The notes under the pieces are model-generated. The model ran no database searches. It saw only the letters and a program-made list of their open reading frames with translations, and had not been told where the DNA came from. Shown piece by piece: positions 45,640 through 58,170 of a stretch of 64,000 bases of DNA (position 1 is the first letter of the stretch; every line of letters begins with the position of its first letter). Location of the stretch: contig NC_045138.2 of the NCBI RefSeq assembly GCF_008831285.2, positions 23,595,934 through 23,659,933 of the forward strand, read 5' to 3'. The DNA is from Nymphaea colorata (Eukaryota; Streptophyta; Magnoliopsida; Nymphaeales; Nymphaeaceae). The position numbers and the translations under genes are program-made.

Positions 45640-48600
45640 AAAACGAAAAAAAAGATGAAGATCGTATAAGAAATTGAGAAAATCAAAAGATTTTGAATTC
45701 AATTTGAAAAATTTGAGAAAACTTAGATAATGGTTTCAAAAATTTGTATTGGCAAAGCAATATTTTAGAATTGATCTCAGAGATTCATAAAGGACTTGAA
45801 AAGCATTTACAAGAAATTAGAAAAACTCTCATTTTGAATGTCTTCCTATCTATGATGTTAGATTTGGGATTTAGTATGAAGATTTGAAACAAGCCTGATC
45901 CTATCTGGTCTGGGATGTTAGATTTCGAATTTGGATGTAAGAAATGGATGAGAGGTCTAATCTGGTCCAATTTAAAGTGTTGGATTTGAGAGATGGACCA
46001 ATCATTTGGATCAGAGGTCTGATCTGATCATGTATGGGATGTTGGATTTGGGATTCAAAACAAAAATCAGGATCAAAGGTATAATCTGATCCAGTATATG
46101 ATGTTGGATTTGTTATTAGGACCAACGATCTACATCACAGGTCTAACCTTATCCAGTCTTAGAAGTTGGATTGGTACGTTGAATGCGGATTTGAATTTGA
46201 ATATATGAAATCTCAGTTTAGAACATCTTTAAAATCATTTTTGAGACTTCCGCATTTAAAAATTTCAAAGTTGAAAAGTGCTTACCTGAGAATTTAACAA
46301 AGATTTAGGAAAAGTAAGAAATCAAATCCAATAAATTTTAATATCTTAGAAGAAATTGAGAACATTCAAAGAAATTCAAAAGATTTTGAACTCAATTCGC
46401 AAAATTTTTGAAAAAATAGATAATGGTTTCAAGTTTCAACAATTTATATAGGCAAAGCAATAATTTTGAAATGATTTCAAAGATTCACAAAGGGTTTGAA
46501 AAACATTTTACGAGATGTTAGAAAAACTCTTATTTTTAATTACTTCAGTAGAATCTAGAAACTTGAAAGTTGATAAGTGCAATTAGAAAATTGAGAATCT
46601 AACAAATATTAAAGAAAGCAAGGAATTAAAAAAAATCAAGGTCGTACAAGAAAAGAGAAAATCAAAAGATTTTGAATTCAATTTGAAAAATTTTGGAAAA
46701 CATAGATAATGGTTTTAATGATTTATATGCGCAAAGCAATTATTTTGAAATGATTTCAAAGATTCATAAAGGGTTTGAAAAAGCATTTACAAGACATTAG
46801 AAAAATTATCATTTTAAATGTCTTCAGTAGATATTTGGAAACTTGAAAGTTGAGAAGTGCATTTAGAAACTTGAGAATTTAACAAAGACTTGGGATTTAA
46901 ATCTATGAAATATATCAGAGGTTTGATCTCATCTAGTCTATGACATTGAATTTGAGATTCAGTTTAAAGATTTGGAACAAAAGTCTCATCCTATCTAGTA
47001 TGGGATGTTAGATTTCGAATTTGGATACAAGAAATGGATCAGATGTCTAATCTGGTCCAATTTAAAGTGTTGGATTTGAGAGATGGACCTAACATCTGAA
47101 TCAAATGTCTGATTTGATCATGTATGGGATGTTGGATTTGGAATTCAAAACAAAAGTCAGGATCAGAGGTCTCATCTGATCTGGGATAAGATGTGGGATT
47201 TGTGATTAGGACCAACGATCCACATCATAGGTCTAACCTTATCCAGTCTTAGATGTTGGATTGGTACCATGAATGTGGATTTGAATTTGAACATATGAAA
47301 ACTCAGTTTAGAACATCTTTAAAATCGCTTTGAGACTTCATACAATCTAGTGGAATTTAGAAATTACAAAGTTCGAAAGTGCATTTAGAAACTTTAACAT
47401 TTTTTTTAAGAAAATTAAGAAATCAAATCTAATAAGTTTTAAGATCTTACAAGAAATTGAGAACATTCAAACAAAGTCAAAAGATTTTCAATTCAATTCG
47501 TAAACTTTTCGAAAAAAAATAGACAATGGTTTCAACTATTTATATAGGTAAAACAATAATTTTGAAATGATTTCAAAGATTCATAAACGGTTTAAAAAGC
47601 ATTTACGAGAAATTAGAAAAAACTCTCATTTTTAATGTCTTTAGTAGAATTTAGAAAGTTGAAAGTTGAAAAGTGCATTTAGAAACCTAAGAAATTAACA
47701 AATATCTAAGAAAGTAAGAAATCAAAACAAAAAAAAAATGAAGATCATAACAAATATTTAAGAAAGTAAGAAATAAAAAAAAAATCATACAACAAATTGA
47801 GAAAATCAAAAGATTTTGAATTCATTTTGCAAAATTTTGGAAAACTTAGATAACGGTGTCAAAGATTTATATAGGCAAAGCAATAATTTTAAAATGATTT
47901 CAAATATTCATAAAGGGACCAAAGATGTAAATCATAGTTATAACTATAATGTTATCCCTTCTCAGATGTTGGATTGGTATTTTGGATGTGGATTTGAATT
48001 TGAAAATACGAAACCCCATTTTAGAACATGGTTAAAATCATTTTGAAAATTCAAACAATCAAATAGAATTTAGAAACTTGAACATTGAAAAGTGCTTTCA
48101 TAAACTTGAAAACTTGACAAACATTTGAGAAAAGTAAGGGAAACGATATTCAAGAAATTTGAAGATTTCACAAGAAATTGAGAAAATTCAAACAAAAAAA
48201 TCAAAAGAATTTGATGTCAATCTGCAAAATTTTGGTAAACTTAGAGAATTGTTTCAAAGATTTATATAGGCAAGTAATATGCTTGAAATGATTTCAAAAA
48301 TTCACAACGGATTTCAAAATAATTTACAAGAAATTAGAAAACCTCGTATTTTTTATGTCTTCGAGTCTTTGACATTGGATTTGGGATCTAGATCTAGAAA
48401 GGGATCAAAGGTCTGATCTGATACGGTCTACTAAATTGAATTTGGGATTTTGCCCTAAGATCTGGATTAGAAGTCTGATCTGATCCAGTCTAGAATCTTG
48501 GGTTTCGGATTTGGATCTATAATATGGATCAGTGGTTGGAACCTATCCAATCTAGAGTATTGGATTTGAGTTTTGGAACTAACACATGGATCAAAGGTAT

Positions 48601-48820
48601 GATAAGATATTGTATCAGATGTTGGATTTGGTATTTAGACCTAAGGTTTGGATCAAAGGTCTGATTTGATATGGTTTAAGATGTTGGATTTGGGATTAGG
48701 ACCAAAGATATAAATCAAATGTATAATGTTTATCCCATCTCGGATGTTGGATTGGCATCTTGGATGTGGATTTTAATTTGAAAATATGAAGATCCAATTT
48801 AGAACATGTCTAAAACTATG
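45640..48820. repeat. Decayed satellite with nested periodicity
   Basis: Two alternating modules repeat across 3 kb. Module one (anchor GGCAAAGCAATAATTTTGAA, near 45752, 46452, 46731, 47549, 47874, 48273) is AT-rich with AAAATCAAAAGATTTTGAAT words. Module two is a run of subrepeats of about 65-75 bp built on GGGATGTTGGATTTGGGATT and AGGTCTGATCTGATC words (about 45890-46180, 46920-47280, 48360-48770). The phrase ACCAACGATC...CATCA.AGGTCTAACC recurs at about 46121 and 47211, about 1.09 kb apart; later intervals are shorter. No coding capacity is seen. Confidence 0.85.
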
Positions 48821-51800
48821 GAGCAGCATTGCCGCCAAGAGAAGAGCATATATTGTCGTATTTTAAATTTATCATATGTTATCAAGGTCGCTAGGTGCAG
48901 CCTGGGCATGCGTAGGCACACTTAAATTGGACTATATGGAAAACAAGTATTATATGTACTAGTTGTTAACTGTCTAGCGATAAGATATGACTAACAGTGA
49001 TACATAACAACAATTCACAGCAACAATAGGTGCCAGAACCAATTATTAGGAACTAACCGATAATTTTATTTCATACTTGCTATTAAATATGACATGTAGT
49101 TAATTTTAGCATTTGATTCAACAAAAATGATAGTTTATCAATAATATACCGAATAACACATAGCGAACTAAGGTCCACTTAGGTAACTCAACCCGCATCC
49201 ACCTAATAACACCTTTAACCATACCCGAACATGAAGAGGGTAACCAAATAAACATGTAGATTTGAATCACGTTAACTTCCTCAAACAGCAAAACAATATG
49301 TGAATGTCAAACAAAATTACTCACAAAAGAACCAGCCCTGAGAATGAAGAGACCAAAACACTGAAAGCAGGAAAGGTAGCATCTACTTTCCTTTCATAAT
49401 CGACATCAGAAGACTGAACCATGTATTGGAACCAATATATAGAAAAGGAAACAAGAGTTGTAGGATAACCATATAAGCAACCTTAAGACAAGTAGGTTGC
49501 GGCCCTAAACCATGATATTGTACAGAGTTTTTCAAGACACAAATGGACAAAGGAGAACACCTCAAGAAAACAAAACCAAGTCGGGAAAGATGGATCCCAA
49601 TATGAGCGAATATTAGGCAGTTATCAAATAGCCTGGCCTATGTCGATCCTGTATTCAAGATCGTTGGGGCAACTGGGGGGAACGAGAGAAGGATCTCTTT
49701 GTCCTATTTCAACAGGAAGAAAGAGACTGGGATTCCTCGCAACCTGAACGAACGCCCACGGTGAGCGAGCGTACCAATCTTGTCTCGACTTTGAAGAGGG
49801 GGAAGTCGGGATGATGGAAAACAGAAGCGAACTACGGGATCGCCTCATCGATCTCCTGATGAATGATAGGAATCCCTAGGTCCTCGCTGATAGGCAGGAA
49901 AACCCCGACCCAACGACTCCAAGGATCTTTTCTCTTTTTTGAATCTGGGAACCTCTTCGTCCTTCAAGCTCAAATTCCAGAGGTATGTAATGGGGTGATG
50001 GCTCTGATCCGCCGAGCGAGCTCTTCTTTTGATTTTGATTGATGAAGTGTCGTGGTCATGCTCGTACTATTGATGCATTCGTCTTTGTTGGAAAGAAACA
50101 GAGGAGTTGGCTGCAAAAAAAGATAGAAAAGAACGATCACGTAATATCAATTTCTCGGCCTCGTCAGCGGCTTCCAATTGCTCGGAAATGATCAGCAGTT
50201 ATATAACGGGGGGCTTCGATGTTGAGCAAAAACAATTGATCAAGACATGTAGTACTTGGATCTGATGTAAATGGATTAAGCTTCCACCCCTAATAAGCGT
50301 TAACTTCGATGCATGTACCAGCCGTTGTCACAAGGTAATATTTATGAACTTCATTATATGCATTCTATTCATACAGTTGGACTGCTAACCAAAGTATTTA
50401 CAAAGCTATTTGCATTTTATCTTCTATCTTCTGTGGAACCCCATGGGCGTGTGTCTGTTTGTGTGTATGAATGGCAAATGCATGTCCATTTTCCTTTTCC
50501 TATTCTCCTTCTTCTCTTCTCGGCACAAATCTTTCCTTTCCTGTTCTGGCTGCTGATGATGAACATGGAAAGCATAATACTGTGGAAAACCGACAGAGTG
50601 CTAGTCCAGAAAAAAATTCATGGTGGTGGATCTCACTGGCATCGCCTGGAGTTCGTGGTCCTGATGTACTGAGGTGGTCTTATATTTATATGTTTTCTTG
50701 TAGTTGCTAGCTACATTTTGCTAGTAAGAGAATTTATTGGAACTATAGGCACCACAGCATTGTCAACTTTTGTAGATTACGCAACACTATCGGTGTTTCT
50801 GTAAGTTGTATCTGCGTGTTTGCAAGGTTGTAATACGCTTGGGTGGTTTTTGGATGCCACCCATCGTGTTTGCAAAACACGACACATGAATAATTAATAT
50901 ATAAAGTGATAAATGAGGATTAGCAAAAGCAGTACCATCACATTCCACTCAGTTATATGCTTAGAGAATTTATGAAAACATTATATATTCCAAAATTATC
51001 AAAATATTGTATACCCTTACAGAAAAAACTATGTTAGGACATCCATTTTTTCAATTTCAAATGTGTTCTATTATTACTAGTTATTAAAATTTTCAGTTAC
51101 TAACAACTTAAATTAATGTGTGCTTCATACAAGTTCGTTAGATACTAATTTTCCCTGAATCAGAACTTCAGATACTAATTTTCTTAGTTCATGATAAGAA
51201 AGCACAAAGCTTAGGAATTGGGCTTTTGCCCCTATCAATAAAAAAGCACCATAAATAAGTATACGCATGCGAACACTATGAAAAGATATGTAACTTAGAT
51301 CAACTAATCGATTTTTTTTTTTTTTTTACGTAGTTGGGTTTGTGGAGTTGTGCGAGTAAGGGCTCTCAAGAAAGATTGGAAGGATACTCCTTAGACGCAC
51401 AACTGCCTTTTAAGAACTCCTACTTCCTACTCTTGCTATACCGATCTTACTTGACATAAATAATCATTCATGTTGTCCCTCATTTAAAGCTACGGATTAA
51501 TCCCTTCATCGAGTTTCTTTTTCATTTTACAGGTATGATAATGAAAGCAGCCGTTGTGTCAAGTCCTCCCTTGAAAAAAGAGGGTGAAGGCTCTTGTCCA
51601 GACTTTTCTAAATCAGGGGTTTTAATTTTTAGGTAAGCAGTTTTCAAATTTTTTAAAATAGATGGGACACTACCAAACGGTGACCACTAAAGAACCTAAG
51701 TGATACGGTGCCTATTATCAATTTATTTTTTATTTAATTCAATAAGATAACAAGCAAAAAATAAATAAACCGATATTAAATTCTAGTTGTATGGATAATT

Positions 51801-51825
51801 AGAATAAAAGTAACTATATATTTGA
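48821..51825. other. Spacer with a GC-richer patch at 49620-49990
   Basis: Mostly AT-rich and non-coding. The patch 49620-49990 is less AT-rich and holds short open frames on both strands (minus 49848-49624, 74 codons; plus a frame reading HGERAYQSCLDFEEGEVG and ending at about 49880). It resembles a first exon or promoter region but no family is recognised. A T-rich tract lies near 51313. Confidence 0.4.
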
Positions 51826-52483
51826 GGTCGCATTCGATGTTGATCCGAGGGTTGATTTCGGATCCTCGGATCTAAAATCCGAAGTTTTTAAAGAAGTTGT
51901 GTTTGTTTTGACTTCATCGGGGTTTCATTTCATCATTTTTTTTAGCTCTCTTTCTCTCTCTGGTGCACCAGCGGGGAAGCCGATCGGTGAGGGGAGCAGC
52001 GGTGGAGCGCACCCAGCGGTTGGACGATCACCGTAGGGCAGAGCGCCAGTGGGTGTCGATCGTGTCGGCCCTACGGAATCATTGTTCGATAATACAATGG
52101 TAAAAATCCATCCTAAAAGATCCACGAAAAGTTTTTTCCATAATAAAAAGATTCAACCTAAAAATCTACGAAAATTTTTCCTTGATAAAAAATCTATCCT
52201 AAAAGATCCACGGAAAACTTGTTTCATGAAAAAAATTCCATCCTAAAAGATCGTTTATTTTTTCGGGGTTAACCAATGCACCCTAAAAGATATCCACGAC
52301 ATATTCTTCAGGGTAAAAAAAAATCCATGGAGGTATCAAACGTCCTAGCCATCGCCTCTCCTGTAGAGATGATCCAAAGTGGATCTGAAGTCCATGGATG
52401 TTAAAATGGTTGATTGATAATACAATGGATCTCTTAATTAGATGTGAGGTTAGATCCGAGATCCACGGCTATCAAACCCGCCC
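51826..52483. mobile_element. MITE-like element, tentative
   Basis: The left end reads GGTCGCATTCGAT and the right end complement reads GGGCGGGTTTGAT. The pentamer TTTGA flanks both sides (51821-51825 and 52484-52488). Subterminal words (GATCCGAG, GATCCACGG) resemble those of the Tourist-like element at 47-341. The interior has AAAGATCCACGAAAA-type repeats and a GC-rich patch at 51960-52080. The target duplication length does not match a standard Tourist insertion, so family assignment is open. Confidence 0.4.
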
Positions 52484-52599
52484 TTTGAATAAGTCAGGCT
52501 CTTGTTTTATCGTCTGAAATGTAATGTCAAATGAAATTAAATCCAAATTACGAAGGAAACTTCATAAAGGAAACTTCAAGAACAGAATAAGAACGTAAC

Positions 52600-53700
52600 T
52601 TCTCATGAAGAACGTAACCGTCTCTTGCCTTTCCCGCTTTCAGCCCTCAACCACCACGATCGCTGCTCGCTCTCCTGCCGGCGCTCGCTTTCCATCGGCG
52701 ACCTCCACCACCACCGTCGTGTTTCGAAGGTAAATACCTCTTCTGTTTCTCTCTATTCCCCCACTGTGCCTTAGCGATGGCGAGGGAAGGAGGCTGCTCC
52801 GGAGGGCGTTGGGTCGAGAGAACCGTGAACCTAGGCACCGTTATCAAATCCATCAGTTATAATCGACGCTGATCTTGATGTCTTTTTTTTTCATCCCAGA
52901 GAACTCCAGAGCGAGGGGACGCTGTCAGAGAAGAAAGAGGAAGAAGAAAAAGAACATGGTCGCTGATTCTTTTGGGTCTTTGTGGATGTTGGGTTTCTCG
53001 TGAAAGCTGCAGCCACATATGGGGAGGCATTCCGGATCACTCTCTCCATCTACCTCACCGCTCGTCGGAGTAGCAGATCGATCATCGTGCCTCTCGCCTT
53101 CCTACCGTTTGGACCTCATATCTGATCAACGTTGCTCTCCTTCCTATCGTTGTTCTAACTGACGCTTTCTAAGGTTTCAAGACTTTGATCTGACATGATA
53201 TCCAGCAGGTTTGCATGAGAAAACTCAGTTTTATATGCGAGAAATCTCTCTCGATTGTTCGTCTTCTTCTCCCTTTGCTATCTATGGTTCCTTCACTAGA
53301 AACATGTCAATCTGTGCTTTGTCTGAGGTTCTCTCTACGTTTTATGTATTTTGGCACAGAGAACGATGGAAGGGGGAAAGACGACTTTGAGCCGCAGCCG
53401 TCGATAGACTCGTTGGACGACGGGTGCCATATGACCGCTCTCTGGTACTTTATTGATCTCGACTCTCCTGTTCTTTTTTGTTCTCCTTTTTTTTTGTCTG
53501 GTGACATCTGCTTCGTGTTCCGGCTGCGGTGAAGGTCTTCAAAGCTCATCCCCAAGCCTGCTTTAAAATGGACTGATTAAGAAGGCGCTGGAAATCTTCG
53601 TCCCCCTCATCGTATTCACCATCAACGGAAAGGCTCTGAGATTTCCACCGACTGCAGGTTTCTCTATCTCCCCTCTGCGATGAAGTAGATTCCCTGATTG
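52600..53700 (+). promoter_or_regulatory. GC-richer island resembling a gene 5' end
   Basis: A sharp rise in GC content against the AT-rich surroundings. It contains pyrimidine-rich leader-like sequence, a donor-like site (GAAGGTAAATAC near 52727), a purine-rich AGAGAAGAAAGAGGAAGAAG run, and a short region of protein-like composition near 53360-53460 (DGRGKDDFEPQPSIDSLDDG). A second donor-like AG|GTTT site lies near 53655. No product is recognised and no later exons were found, so this is only a candidate for a promoter with 5' exons on the plus strand. Confidence 0.3.
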
Positions 53701-54579
53701 CTTCAGATTTCTTGCCTCTAGTTGCTTGTGATTTTAATCCTCAGGCATCCAGTTTTTTGTTTCGCGAGGTTGTGATTCCCTGATTTCTTCCGTCTTTTGT
53801 TTTGCATCGTTGTGTTTTTAAGGGCTTTTATGTTATGTGACCGGAAAAGGGTGTTTTCCTTTTCTTGTGACCGTTTTCGAGCTTACACTATGTTCCAAGA
53901 ATGAAAGCCAACAAGGTTTTGTTTTAAGGGAATTTGGCAGCAGAACAGTATTTCAGACATGAGCGGATAGTGCATGATTTGCCATAATTCAAATTATTTT
54001 ATAAGGACGATTTGTAAATCGCAAACGCAGGTGGTTTTATGGTGAGGTTGAGTAAATTTTCGAGAAATCTTTGCTTTGAATGTGCGATTAGGAGCTTGGC
54101 ATCACACTTGAAACGTTTTGCTGTTCAAGCTCTGTTTTAAGTTCTCTCGGTCATTAGTGAAATGGGTTTAGGACGACAGGTTTTGGACTTCTTTTTTTTT
54201 TTTGCTGACATGAAACTAAAATACGTCTGATTCTAGCTTCAGAATAAGCGTTTTTTGAAATAGTTCTGATGCAAAAATGAGGGTCTGACTAACTGCAGCA
54301 TTAATTGCTTATTGCGTTTTTTTGAAATAGTTATGATGCTAATATGAGGGTCTGACTAGCAGGAGCATTACATGCTTATATTCTGAATCTTCACCTTGAC
54401 AGCAGTTTCAGGTGCAGTTTTCACTTCAGTATCATTGGAGTCGTCACCAATGTTTGTTAGCAGCATCTTGTTAGTGGGTTTCTGTCAGTGAGAAAACCAC
54501 TTCAATGCTCGACAGAGGATAACCTTGTAGACAGCTCTTATGCATCTTATGGCAGATCTTTCATATGTGTGTGTGTGTG

Positions 54580-54643
<64 letters not shown>

Positions 54644-56156
54644 GGTTCCATACTTTAATTGTTAGGAAAGGATAGAGATTTTCTCTTTTTTCTGGTCAAA
54701 ATTGTTCAGTTTTAAATTAGAATGGTGCACCCTTGATAACTTCAGGTACTTACATCCAAATTGTTGTTCTATGTTTTCTTACGGCTATATACAAATCAGT
54801 ATCAAAACCTTGATTTTTCACTTGCATGGGAAGCACTTTATAAGATACTTGTATCCAAATTATTGTTCTATCAATTCTTTATCAACATATTTTAGATTTG
54901 TTTCTCTTGTTATTTGTGTTATTCATGCAATGTGTGCTTGTGTTGTATCTTCATCTTGGTTGCAAGCATAATGAAGTAGAAATGTTTTATGTTTTTGATC
55001 TTCTTGCATGTAAGTATAGTTTGATGTGATTTTGACAGATCTTCATGTCAATAAGAAAAATTGTCTTTGAGAATTATTTTTCTACTTTTTTTTTTATAGA
55101 AACTGTTCTGAATTGTTAAAAAAATTGTAAATTTTGGTCTCCTGAAATCCTCTATTTTTTTTATAGAGCTAACTAGCGCTTAGTTTTGGTATCATCTCTT
55201 TACAATATATTGTCTTTTTAACCCGGGGTTGTAAACCTATTGGAACTGGAGAAGTCTGCCCTTGTTTTAGAACAAGTCAGCTATACTTTCGCTTTGTGGA
55301 TTGGAATCTGAATTTGGGTCTGATTTTTGGTATGAAGTTTCTCTAGTATCACTAATGTCAGCCCACAAAATTTCAGGATTCAGCCTTCCCTTTTGGGAGC
55401 AAAGTTCATTCCTCCTCGTGATATAGCATTTGATGTCAAGAACTTTGATAAAAGAGAAAATCTTCAATTCTATTTAAAAATGTTTTAAAAGTGTTTTCCC
55501 ACACAACGATAATGCCTTTGCTTTATTCGTGGTACCTTCTCGAGTAAAAGGAGAATTTCAAGTTTCTGTTGTCAATTGATAGAAGAGGAAACCTGAAAAA
55601 GTTTTGGATATGAGCAGTAAGGAAAAATCATATGAAGCTGAGAAATTAAGATTAGGAAATGCTATTGACTTTGATAATTAAGCATCTAAAAGGATTTAAC
55701 ATGATCCTAAGAGAGAAGCCATAATGCTCTGTAAGATCTTGGCAGGTAGCAAAATGAGAGTTGAGAGATGGGCTCGGGGCTTGTGTAGTCGTTCCTCTGA
55801 GTCATAAATCAAGAGTACCGGGTAGGCATATAGGTGATTTAGTTTATTCCGCGAAAATGACGACTTATGAACCTTTGGCATGTCGATAACCCGTAAGTTG
55901 AAGCGGGTTGGAGACGTGACAAAGCTACACATAACCACCAAAGTGGTGGAGCTTCGTAGTAGCCTTTGGGGTGGTGAGGTATTCCCTCAAAGGTGAAGGT
56001 CGGCCTTAAAAAAAAAAAATCAAAGGCAAGAAAAAAAAAAATCAAAATGCAAAAGAAAGAACGAAATGAAAAAACAAGAAAAAAAACGCAAAAGGTGCCT
56101 GCCAAGAGATGAAAGATATGAAGGCTGAATTCTTAAGGATTGAATGTGACAATCTT
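53701..56156. other. T-rich stretch, intron-like, no exon recognised
   Basis: T-rich on the plus strand, as plant introns are. It includes the long AT tract listed separately. No coding segment is recognised. Confidence 0.4.
54568..54639. repeat. (GT)n(AT)n compound microsatellite
   Basis: A short GT run near 54566-54579 followed by about 29 AT units at 54582-54639. Confidence 0.95.
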
Positions 56157-58170
56157 TTCGTGGATGTATGATTCTGGGTTCAATATCAGCACCTTTTTTT
56201 ATTATCTAAGAAGTCGAGGATGATTCCTTTATGTTCATATTTTGGAAATTGAAAGGCATCCCTTCTAGAGCATCGACAACATTGATGCAAAATGAAACCC
56301 GATGCTTATACGGTACTATTTGTAAATGAAGGCCATATTATTTGCACAACACAAGCACTCAAACTTATGAGTTAAATTAATCATTTTTAAACTATTTCAA
56401 AGTAAAACCTTGACATCTCTTATCATGTTTCCAGGCTTCCTAGGGGTATGAAGATTTAACCAATCTCCATTTGGCCTTGAAAAATATTTGGTCATTTTAT
56501 TACCAAACTGCTAGTCCATACGTGGAATAGAAGAAGCCCCTCAAACCTAGTCCATCATGTTGAGTGTGGCAAATTCTCCATTGTGCACCTGTTTCATGAC
56601 AACCTGGTTTTGCATAACCTGGCAAGGCTTTTTTTTTTTTTTTTGGGGGGGGGGAGTGTCAAACTGTTGTAGGTTTGCAGGTGTGTTTTGCACTGTTGTT
56701 TCTCATCTTGCTGATAATCTTGTTGTCCTTATTCAAAGGTAACAGTTAATGATCTATGTCTTCTGTCTTCTTGAGCTTTCTATTTTCCTCGTTTTGGTGG
56801 TCATCATTTGTTCACTTGTCTATTAGCTAGTTGCAGAAATAGCTCTTAGGTGAACTCTGTCCATTTGGTGGTCATCATTTGTTCACTTGTCTATTAGATA
56901 GTTCCCCTTCTGTTGCCCCACCCATTATGAGTTTTGGTATGAAAGGTCTATGACACAAAATGCAAAGGAGGAGAAATTCCCCATTTATATGCACTTCTGG
57001 CCTGGGTTCATCTTTGACCGCAGGACTTCAAGGTGCTTGTATTGTTACATCTGCTAGTTTAATCACAACATCCAGGTTTGGATTTTACAATCCCTTGTTG
57101 ATCAGTTGATAGGAAGTCCATTATCACAGACAGAAAAGGGAATAAATAGAGTAGCAAACAAGGAAATCTTGATACATTTAAGTACATATTTGTTTGATGT
57201 AAATGTGAAAGCGAATTTTGATTTGCATGACCTTTAACTGAGTGAGGATGCAAATATGAATGGCTTAGACTGGTATTCAACTCAGGCTTTCCCATGTCCA
57301 ATCTACTTATTTCAGATTCAGGTGAGGACATGGTTCTAAATGTTGATACTAAATTCTGCTTCAACTGGGTTGAAATTTGAAAATTTACATGGGGATGAGA
57401 TCCTTGTTGCATCATCAACATGTATCCAGGACATGACACAACAAACTGAATACAGATCCTGTCATCTTGGTTCTGTTTCTAAGCTAGCGAGGAGGACTCA
57501 GATCAGTGAGTGAAAACAGACCATTGACATCCCTACTGGACTGGCTGCAGGTCCGACTTGTTGGTGGTCCTGGCTGTAGTCTATGCAGTTGAAAATCTAG
57601 CTGGTGTACAGTTAGATGGAACCTAAAAGCTCGTTCCATTTTAATTTTTCATAGTGTAAAATACTCTGCTGTCCGGTGGTTGCCAATTTGTCTCAACTTG
57701 TTTTCTTATGAAGGCAAGACTGTATCCTTGTTATTTCCTTTTAAGGTTTGCTTAGGAAACGGTTTGATGAGTGTTCTTGTGGATGTATGTTGGTTTTGGA
57801 ACAGCCAATTACAAAAGTGTACTTTCTTTCTGCACAGTAGTTTGATATAGTTTTCTACTGCAAAATCAAGTTTTTATTTGTATTTGTAACAATGTTATGG
57901 CATCCAAATCGATTCGTGTGAGTTTACCTAGATCTTGGCAGACTAATGCTGGCTGCAAAAATTGTCTTTGCTGTAGGCATTAGGTAGGCAATGACTTGTA
58001 CAAAGATAGACAAGTAGTATCTTTGTTTGTTTGTACCTTCTGTTTATTTGCATTGGTAGGAAGAAACTGCAACAAAGTCTCCTGACCAGACCTGCAGGAA
58101 CAAATTCCAAAACTGTGGATTCTTGGTTGACTTTACTTGGATAATTGATTTGTTTGGCTTCCCAAGATCT
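56157..58170. repeat. Large tandem duplication, copy A
   Basis: Starts TTCGTGGATGTATGATTCTG and ends CCCAAGATCT; the second copy follows with no gap. The two copies are nearly identical over about 2 kb except for indels: copy A lacks a 614-bp segment present in copy B, and carries about 70 bp (near 56650-56720, after a T/G run) that B lacks. The sequence is non-coding as far as I can see; short conserved frames on the minus strand (for example 58197-57943) are shared by both copies simply because of the duplication. Confidence 0.95.

Noticed and set aside
45040-48820. Whole block as an LTR retrotransposon
   Set aside because: No LTR pair, primer-binding site, polypurine tract or polyprotein frame was found within it.
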